A DNA stretch of 64,000 nt from positions 49,395,207 to 49,459,206 of the forward strand of contig JAKSZU010000012.1 of NCBI GenBank assembly GCA_026018925.1, read 5' to 3'. This DNA comes from Tupaia tana. Its lineage: Eukaryota > Chordata > Mammalia > Scandentia > Tupaiidae. The position numbers were made by a program, and so were the translations under genes. Below, in pieces: positions 23,664 to 33,127 of the stretch. How positions within the stretch are numbered: position 1 is the first letter of the stretch; each line of letters opens with the position of its first letter. The notes beneath the pieces were generated by a model. The model did no database searches, was not told the origin of the DNA, and was given only the letters and a program-made list of their open reading frames with translations.

Positions 23664-26600
23664 AGAGGTTTTTGCTATAGGGTGCATGTGCTCGCCAGAC
23701 AGAGAGAGACAGAGAAATAGAAAGCGAGAAATCACCCCCCAGGGGGGATGGCCATGCTGCAATCCTTTCTCCTCCATTCTCCTCTCCGGATCTTGGGCAC
23801 ACACACACACACACACCTGCGTGAGTTTAAGCCACCGGGTCCGGGACTCAAACCACGGTCGACTACATGGGAGTCCAGCGACATAGCCATTACGCTAACT
23901 GCTGGTCCCTCAGCTGCATTTTTCTATTCAGCTGCTCTGGTCCCTTCAGCCAGACTCTCACTTTTGTTTATTTTCTGAAGATAAGTCAGATACCATCACC
24001 TGTCTCCCACTAATGGCTTGGCACACATTATTGAACTCTGAGTGGTCCCTTGAAGTCCCCTCTTGATTCGAGGTTATTGAGAACCATACCTTACTCTCTT
24101 GGTGCTGGCAGGACACTCGTAACACACTTTTCTCCAGAGAAATCCCTCTCTCAATTTTCCTTTCTCTTTAGTTGTTTTATGTCTGTACTCTGAGTGTGTA
24201 GTTCAAGAATTGTGCAAATAGTCCTTGGCTATCTGTTTTGACATATATCTTGTAGTTCAATTTGGAATTTGATATCTATTACATCTTAATGTATTACATA
24301 TTTTTACATTGTGAACTTAGTTTTCTGTTGCTGTTTAGGAATGAGACATTGGGAGGACCAGCAGTTGGCGTAATGGCTGTGTCGCTGGACTCCCATGTAG
24401 TCGACAATGGTTCGAGTTCCAGACCCGGTGTCTTAAACTCACGCTGGGCGTGTGTGCGTGCGTGCCCAAGATCCCGAGAGGAGAATGGAGGAGAAGGGAT
24501 TATGGCGTGGCCATCCCCCCTGAGGGGGTGATTTCTCACTCTGCCTCTCTGTCTCTCTCTCTGTCTTTCTGGTGAGTGCACACACCCTATAGCAAAAATC
24601 TCTCCAAACAAACAAACAAAAAAGAATGAAACATTGGAGCCAGCAGGTGGCATGTGGCTAAAGGCACTGCATTCCCACATGAGTGACTGTGGTTCTAATC
24701 TTGGACCTGGCAGCTTGCTTTCCCACTTTTCCTCTCTCTTGCTCTCTCGCTCTGTCCCTCTCTGGTCAAATTTAAAAATAATTAATAATAATAATAAATA
24801 CAGTTACATTCTTTAAAAAAAAAAAAGAATGAGACATTAAAATGCTGCTCAGAAGCTCCATGGGTGTAGGCAGAACTTGTTGACTGCTAGACTCAACTGT
24901 ATGGTTCTCTGATAGACTGATTGTTAGGGGACTCCTGAATATTACTATCTTAGGCTCTTTTGTCTTTAGTCTTTAAGCAAAGAAATCTCTTTGCCAGGAT
25001 TCAGTGATTTAAAAAAATGAATAACAGAATATGGTTTTAATGTCAACTTTTACTGAATCCCCATTTTCTAGGACAACTAGACTTTTTTCTTCATCACACC
25101 CAGGATCTCTGATCTTTGAGACTCCAGCTCAGTGTTTCCAGAAATAATCACTGCATCTTATGGGGCATTTGACCTTTTAATGGTTCTTGATATTTTTAAC
25201 CAATCCTGTTTCTAGCCTGGAAGAATGCCTCATACAAATAGTTCCTAAGCTCCTCTGATGTTATAGAGCTCAGGAAGGCTCAATTTTTATTGGCATCTCC
25301 CAATTGTACAGACATAGGTTCCAGCTTTTTTTTTTTTTTTTCTGTTTATGTCTAATGAATTGCTATTCTTATAAACTACTATAAATTTTTAAAAACTTTA
25401 TTGATGTATAGTATCTCATTTATTTTCCTTTTTTATATGATTTTTCTTCTTTTTTTTTATAAGAGATTTTGCCTTAGGTTGCATGTGTTTGCAAGAGAGT
25501 GAGAAAAAGAGAGAGAGTGAGAGGGAAACTGAGAAATCACACCCTAGGGGGGATGACCACACTACAATCCCTTCCCTCCATTCTCCTGGGATCTTGGGCA
25601 TACCTGCACACAGTGCCCAGCATGATTTTCAAGCCACCAGATCTGGGACTTGAACCACAGTTGGCCACATGGGAGTCTAGTGATATAACCACAGTGCCCT
25701 CTGCTGACCCCTATATGGTTCTTTATAATTTAAGTAATTCCTTAATGGGCCAGTCAAGTGACTTGGTGGTTAAATCATTTGAATTCTACATGACCAACTG
25801 CATTGTCCTGGACCTGGCAGCTTAAAAACACACTGTGGGGACCAGCAGATGGTGTAATGATTATGTCACTGGACTCCTGTGTAGTTGACTGCGGTTTGAG
25901 TCCTGGACCTGGCAGCTTGAAACTCATGTATGACCAAGATCCTCAGAGGAGAATGGAGGGAAAGGGAGTGTGGTGTGGCCATGCCCTCGGGGGTCAATCT
26001 CTTGCCTTCTATCTCTCTGTCTCTCTGTCTCTCCAGCAAGTGCATGTGTCCTATAGCAAAAATCTCTTAAAAAAAAAAGGTGTCAAGGGGGACTCCCACA
26101 TGGCACTGCAGTTAGAGTCCCTGACCTGGCGGCTTTCTCTCTCTCTCTCTGGTCAAATTGAAATAAATAAATGAATGAATAAATTAAGTTAAATAAAATA
26201 TTTTTTTTAAGGATTATGTGTATGCATGGGAGAATGGAGAAGGGATTGTGGCGTGGTTATCCCACTTTCACTTTCCTTCTCCCTCTCTGTTTCCAGCAAG
26301 CACATGCACTCTATGGGAAATTAAAATAAATAAGTAAATAAATAATCCCTTAGCTGTAATATTAGTGATGTTTTAGGAGGGAGTGTAGGCAATCTCATGT
26401 GCTAAGGCCCTCCATCAATATGGAGACTCTCCTAAATATCAAGCATATTTTATCTATGTGTGTGTGTGTATATCGCTGTTACAGACTTAATCCCATAACA
26501 ACCTGCAAAGGCAGTACTATTCCACATTTTATATACTTGTAGATGAGAACACTTAATCTTAGGTAATTTTCTTAAACTCATAGAACTATAAGTTAAAGAG

Positions 26601-29600
26601 GTGGGATATAAACCCAGTTCTCGTTTCTTTTAAGTTCCAAGTATTCTTTTCTACAGTATCCGAACTGCCCTTTGACCATGATACAATTCTTCTGCTGTTG
26701 AATCTATTTACTTTCTTGATACAAACATGATATGCTTTGTTTGACAGTAGTCTCAGGTACAGTAGCAATGACATAATTTGCCAGCAATGTGCCTTGTAGT
26801 AATTTCTTGTTCACTGAAGCTTGCGCTATGCTTTTTACAGATCATTAGGCATTTCATTTCTATTTTTTTTTTTTTTTTTTGGAGAAGTTTTTGCTGTAGG
26901 GTGCATGTGCTCACCAGAAAGACAGAGAGAGACAGAGAGACAGAAAGTGAGAAATCATCCCCCAGGGGGGATGGCCACACCGCAATTCCTTCTCCTCTCA
27001 GGATCTTGGGCACACAGGCACACGCGCCCAGCATGAGTTTAAGTCACCAGGTCCAGGACTTGAACCGCAGTCAACTACGTGGGAGTCCAGCGACATAGCC
27101 ATTACGCCAACCGCTGGTCCTGGCATTTCATTTCTAAAGTACACCTTAATTAAGCAGTATTTTTTACTGAGACAAACTAAATCACATTAAAATGTGTCGC
27201 CATGAATTTATAAATTTATATTGACCTATAAACATTCAAGAGTTAGTTTAGAAGAGCAGTCCTGGATGATTATGATGTGGAAATTGCCTAGGAGTAGAAA
27301 ACAGGGTTTAGATCCCTTTTAAGTAGACGTATCAGTTAGCTACAAAAGCTAAATATCTAGTGCATAGGACAACCAGCATATACATGTACCATGAATGAAG
27401 GTAGCTAGTTCTCTCTGTTCTTGACGTGGGCCCCTTCTAAACAGATAAGGCTGATTGGGTCTTTTATGACTTTATATAAACATGAAACCACACTTAAAAT
27501 GTATTAATAAGTGGAGACACCTGACAAAATGGCCATTTATTAATTGGAAGCTCTTCTTGCATTATGTTTCTGTTTTCATCACTGGCTTCTAGAAATGTGT
27601 TTCCTACCACATGGTCAGTCCATTTTACCTTGTTCCATGTCACATAGCCACACACAGAGTTTCTATAATGACAGTGTAACTATGGATTCTCCTGGGAAAT
27701 TAAATTCATCTGTTTTTTTGTTTTTGTTTTTTTTCCCCTCCCCACCGCTTCAGAGAATTCCTGTTTGAGGCTCAAGTTTCTAAGCACATCAAGCCTTAGC
27801 ATCCTCCCACAGGGATGAGGTCCGCAGGGCCTACCTGTCTTTCTTCTTAATGGTTCATTATCCAGGCCATGCAGGTGTTCCTTAATTTCCCCTGTGGCTA
27901 AGAGCCTCACCATAGTATAAACACCCTCTCTCTTTGTGGCACTTTTAATTGTCAGTGTGTTTCTCATTCATCCTCCAGAGGTAATTGGCCCCAGAGAGAG
28001 CCTCCAGGAAAGTAAGTGCTGAAACTTTCTCAATTTGCTGGATTACCAAATGCAGGGGCATCTCAGCAAGTTTGGCTGAATGCTCATGACTCATCTCTGG
28101 AGACTCACCCAAGTTGAAACACAGGGTGTTACTTCCCTATTCTCTCTCTTAAGACCAGCTGCTCTGCAGAGCCTAAGAAGGGGTCATTCCCAGGTTACTC
28201 AGCAAGCCTTACAGTTTTTTTCAAGTAATACTTACAGGCAAGCTCATTTTTATATCATTTGCTTTATGCATCATCGACATCACCTAGAGACTTGTTAGAA
28301 ATGCAGAGTCTCAGGTCCCATCCCAGATCTACTGAGTCAGAAACTCTGGGGGGAGAACCCAGCAATCTGCATTTGAACAAGTTCTCAGGTAGGTGATGTC
28401 CACTAAAATGTGAGAAACACTGTGCCACACAAAAGCAAGAAAGGTGGTTGGGTGTGTGTGTTTTTCTTAACTAGCAGGACTTTTCCTATTCAGTTTCCTT
28501 TGTGCAGACTCAAGAAATCCTTTGATAAGGTTAAAAAAAAAAAAAAAGTGAGCTCTTGTGTGTCTCAGAGGTTTGGCGGAAGAACTCAGGGACAGCCTGT
28601 GAAACCACTAGTTTAGATTCTTAGATCTTTGGCCTCAGAATTCTGCTAAATTTTCTGTTTTCAATGAAAGCATAGTGGAACAAAACGGCATGTCAAAAGT
28701 AACCAGAGGTTGGGACCAGCCAGTGGCATGGTGGTCCCCTGGACTCCCACATAGTCAACAGTGGTTCAAGTCCCAGACCCAGTGATTGAAACTCACGCCA
28801 GGTGCAAGTGCATGTGTGCCCAAAATCCCAAGAGGAGAATGGAGGAAAAGGGACTGGGGTGTGTTTCCCCACCCTGCCTGAGGTGATTTCTTGCTTCCTG
28901 TCTCTCTGGCAAGCATACATGATGTATAGCAAAAATCGCTCTCTCTCAAAAAAAAAAAAAAAAAAAAAAAGGAACCAGAGGTAATAGAGAAACTGCACTG
29001 TATGATTTGAGTCTTAACCTCTGCCTGTTCCTGTTGCTATTCTGTGATCTGGCCACTGCTATCAAAGTAGATTTTCTGGAAATATTTCTTGTAAAGGCTG
29101 CTTTACAGATCACCGTGCATGCTATGAGGTGGTTGGGGAAGTCATGATGTATTTTTCTGTTTTTTTCTGTGCAAAAATGCATCATGACCTTCCCGACAAC
29201 CCAATATAGTAGTGGGTCACAGGTAGAGCTCTAATATTTACAGATTATAGGCAGTGATATTTGGGCTCAGCTGGTAACTGTCAGTTCCCACAGAGAGGTC
29301 AGGGTCAGGAAACATTTAAGTTAGGGATGACTTTGAAAATCTAATTTCTTTTACTTTTATAAAATTTACATTTAATCACTGTACATCTTTGCAGCATACG
29401 AAATTGTTTTTCTCAGCATGAATACAGTGCATATCAGTCAAATCAAAGATATTGCCATATACAGTATGATCAACAAACCTTTTCATTTTTGTGTCTGTTA
29501 AATGCTTCTTTTTTTTAATGCCCTGGTCCCCTCCCTTCCACCCCCCCATTACCTACCCCCCTCCTGTACTGTCTGTAGCATTCACAGTTGCCATCCCTGC

Positions 29601-30348
29601 CATTACACTCTCCAATCTTTCAGTTTTTGCCATAGAGTGCAGACTTTTAGTATATATATTAAGGATGGACATATAATACCTGTCTTTCATAGTCTGGCTT
29701 GCTTCACTTAACATTAAATCTTCCATATTTATTCACTCTTTATCCAAATGTCAGGTTCTCACTGTTTTTTTAATGGCTGAATAGGATCTAATTTCAGCAT
29801 AGTGCTAAAGCTCTCAGTGAAGCCAGTACAAAGCAGGTGCTCCATAAATGGGGTAGCTGCAATATTATCTTCATTTTAGGCAACCTCTCTAAGTCAGTAA
29901 TGAGAGGTCCTTACAGAAAGTTCACTGTTTATACATATTCTAGTCAAGGCTAAAATGAGACACTGAACTACAACATATTATACTTCTGGAGATGATGGGC
30001 TCTATTTTGCTATTGTCACATTGTTCCTGTATCTATTCATTCAATAAATATGTATTGAGCAAACTATGTATCAGGTACTATTCTAGGACTACAGATACAC
30101 TGACAAAAAGAAAATTCCTGCTCTCATGGTGAATATTATGGAAGATACAGACAATATTCAAACGAGCCAGCTAAGTATTAACTTACTTTGTGTGTTAGAG
30201 AGAGAGTGATGAGGTACTATTTGAGATAGAGTAGTTGTGTCAATTGTTTTCTTAAGCAGACCCAGGTTAGGTGAAGGACTGAGCCATTGGGGTATCAGGG
30301 TGAATTTCAAAGTAGAGGGAATACTGTCACTTGAATAAGTGTACCTAA

Positions 30349-30387
<39 letters not shown>

Positions 30388-33090
30388 CCACTGATTTGTT
30401 TTGGATCTGGAACCTATGCCCTATAAAATTCTTGATTTGACTGGCTCCTTTCTCATTTTACTGTTTAACTTATTTACTTTATCTCCCCCTTCTGTATTTT
30501 CTGTAAACTGTTAATTAGACCTAGAGACTTGATTAAGTTTAATTTTGGGGGGCTTGAGAGGGGTCAAGAACAAGTTACAGGTAGTGGGTACTGTGTATTT
30601 CTTATTGAAGCATGTCAAGAAGTATATAATGAGGCCAGCAGGTGGTGGTGCGCTTAAGGCACTGGATTCCACATGGCCAACTCTGTGTTTTGAGTTCCAG
30701 ACCTGGCAGCTTGCAAACCTCTCCATATGTGTGCATGCCCCAAATTCCGAAATAATAAAGAAAACTGTGTTGTAGACTTCCCCTCTGTGGGGGTGCAAAA
30801 AGAAATCTAAAAAAACCCAAGTAGATGATGACTGGTTGGCCGCTTTCAGTGATGCTGAGATTCACTGCAATCAGTGTCAGCCTGATCCTTCCATTTTAAA
30901 GTTCTCTTGATTGTTGCCTAGATCCAATGGTCTAGGTTACAAAATGTTAAAATTTCTATCATTCTTTCTATATTTCTTAGCTGGGATTCTATACAGATTA
31001 ACTTTCAGGTTAGCCAGTGGCATGGTGGTTAAGACAACTAAATCCCACATAGCTGACAACGTTCGATTCCCTGACATGGTAGCTTGAACATCACACCAGA
31101 TGTATATTACATGCATGCCCAAAATCCTGAGAGGAGCTTGTGGCCTTTCCTCAAGTGGTGCTTTTTTCACTCTCTCCCTTTCTCTTTATCTCTCTGGTGA
31201 GTACACATACCCTACAGCAATTTTTTAAGAAATTACCTTTCTTTTTTTATAGATTATTTATTGCTTTTGAGATAGAGTGAGAGGAAGAAAAAGAACACTC
31301 TCAACCGGGTTACTCTCAACAGGGTCTTGATGCCAAATCCATCCCCAGCCTCGGCTAGCCCCAGATATTGGGAACCTTGGTGCCCGTTATACTCAGAGGT
31401 CTCTAAATAAAAACTCAGAACATTCCCATATGAGTCACCTTTGCAGGGCATTGTATTTTACTGCTCTGCCACTGTCTAGCACCTATAAAAATTAAGTTTC
31501 TATTATCAATGATGTGCTTATATTCAAATACATTTCATATAAGAAAGATGGGATAAATATGTGACCCTTTCTTATAAGAGTAATGAGTGGGTTTTTAAAC
31601 AATACTCGATAGAGACTAATAATTTTTTATTAAAATTTATTATGAATTCATGGAATTATATATATTTGTTTAATTGAAGTGGTTTGGTTTTTTTTAGTTT
31701 CTTAGTTTTTGCTGTAGGGTATGTGCACTCACCGAGAGAGACAGAGACAAAGATAGAGAGGGAAATGGAGCAACCCACTGCCCCCGACCCCCCACTCCCC
31801 CTCCCCCTCCCACACCCCTGGCAGGATGGCCATGTCACAGTCCCTTGTCCTCCACTCTCCTCTCAGGACTTTGGGCATGTACACACATGATTTTCTCCAG
31901 CGGAACTCAAATATGGAGTTGGCCATGTGAGATCCAGCTTCCTTTACCTCCCTGCCACTTGCTGGCCCTGTTTTTTTTTTTTTTTTTTTATACTCAAATT
32001 GTTTTATGTAAGGCCAGAGGGAACCTGTTCAACTTGGTTACTATGGGTTGTCAGTAAAGTCACGATGTATTTGTGCATAGAAAAATACATCATGGCTTTC
32101 CCAATGACCGAATATATCCTCAATTACTACGTGACTCCAGTAATCTATTATATCTCATCTCCTTGGTACACAAGATATATCAGGCTTATTCTGGCAACCC
32201 TGCCTCAATATTTGTAATTATCCATTTCTCCAAAAAGACTGCTTTGGTGGAGGCATTTAGAAACCACACTTTGGATACCAGGAATGTTCAATATTTCTGT
32301 AATGTCATTGCTTCTAGATATTTCAGTGAACAAAGTTTAGAATTGTTATCTTTTTACAAAAGATAAAAATAATTAATTCAGACTAATATTTCTGATTTAA
32401 GTGTAAAATTACAGATTTTTAAAACTTGTTTGATTTTATATTTGTGTCTTTTTCCCCCCACACTAGAACTCTTGCTTTCCAAAGGCACTGATATAATTAT
32501 TTGCCTTATTATACAATATACCTATAATAATTTCAAAAGGAACATTGCAGTTAACTAGATTTTGCTGAATATATTTAAAGTGAAGTTTTGATATACACAA
32601 TGAAAGAGCTACTATAGGCAAGCAAATTATCATATCCATCCTCTCACATAGTTCCCTTTGTATGTGTTTGTGGTAAGAGCATCAAAACTACTTTCTTAGC
32701 AAATTTCCATAAAAAATATTTAAGCTTTCTTTGTAGCTCTTTTTTCCAATACATCCATTATAATTGTCTGGGCAAAATATTGGGTCATTGGAAAAATCAT
32801 GATTCATTTTTCCAATTACCCAAAGCTATGTTTTAAAGTCACTTGAATGAATTTCTTTCTCTTGGTCATGTCATCAGTTTGATTTATAGTTAATTTGTTT
32901 TACTTTGTTTATTAGTGATTGACTTTTTGTTTTAATTTTTTTCACTTTTAAATTTTATGTAACAATAATTGAAACACATATTTAAGAGTGTTTATTAGCT
33001 ATATTTTTCTGGAATATAATTATCAAGTGTTTTACTAGATTGTCTTTTGCCTTTGACTTTATGTATTTTTTTTTATTTTTATTTTTTTAG

Positions 33091-33127
<37 letters not shown>

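Noticed and set aside
30353..30384. Poly(T) run as a processed pseudogene tail
   Set aside because: No gene-like sequence follows on its right side (30385-30540), so the source cannot be named.
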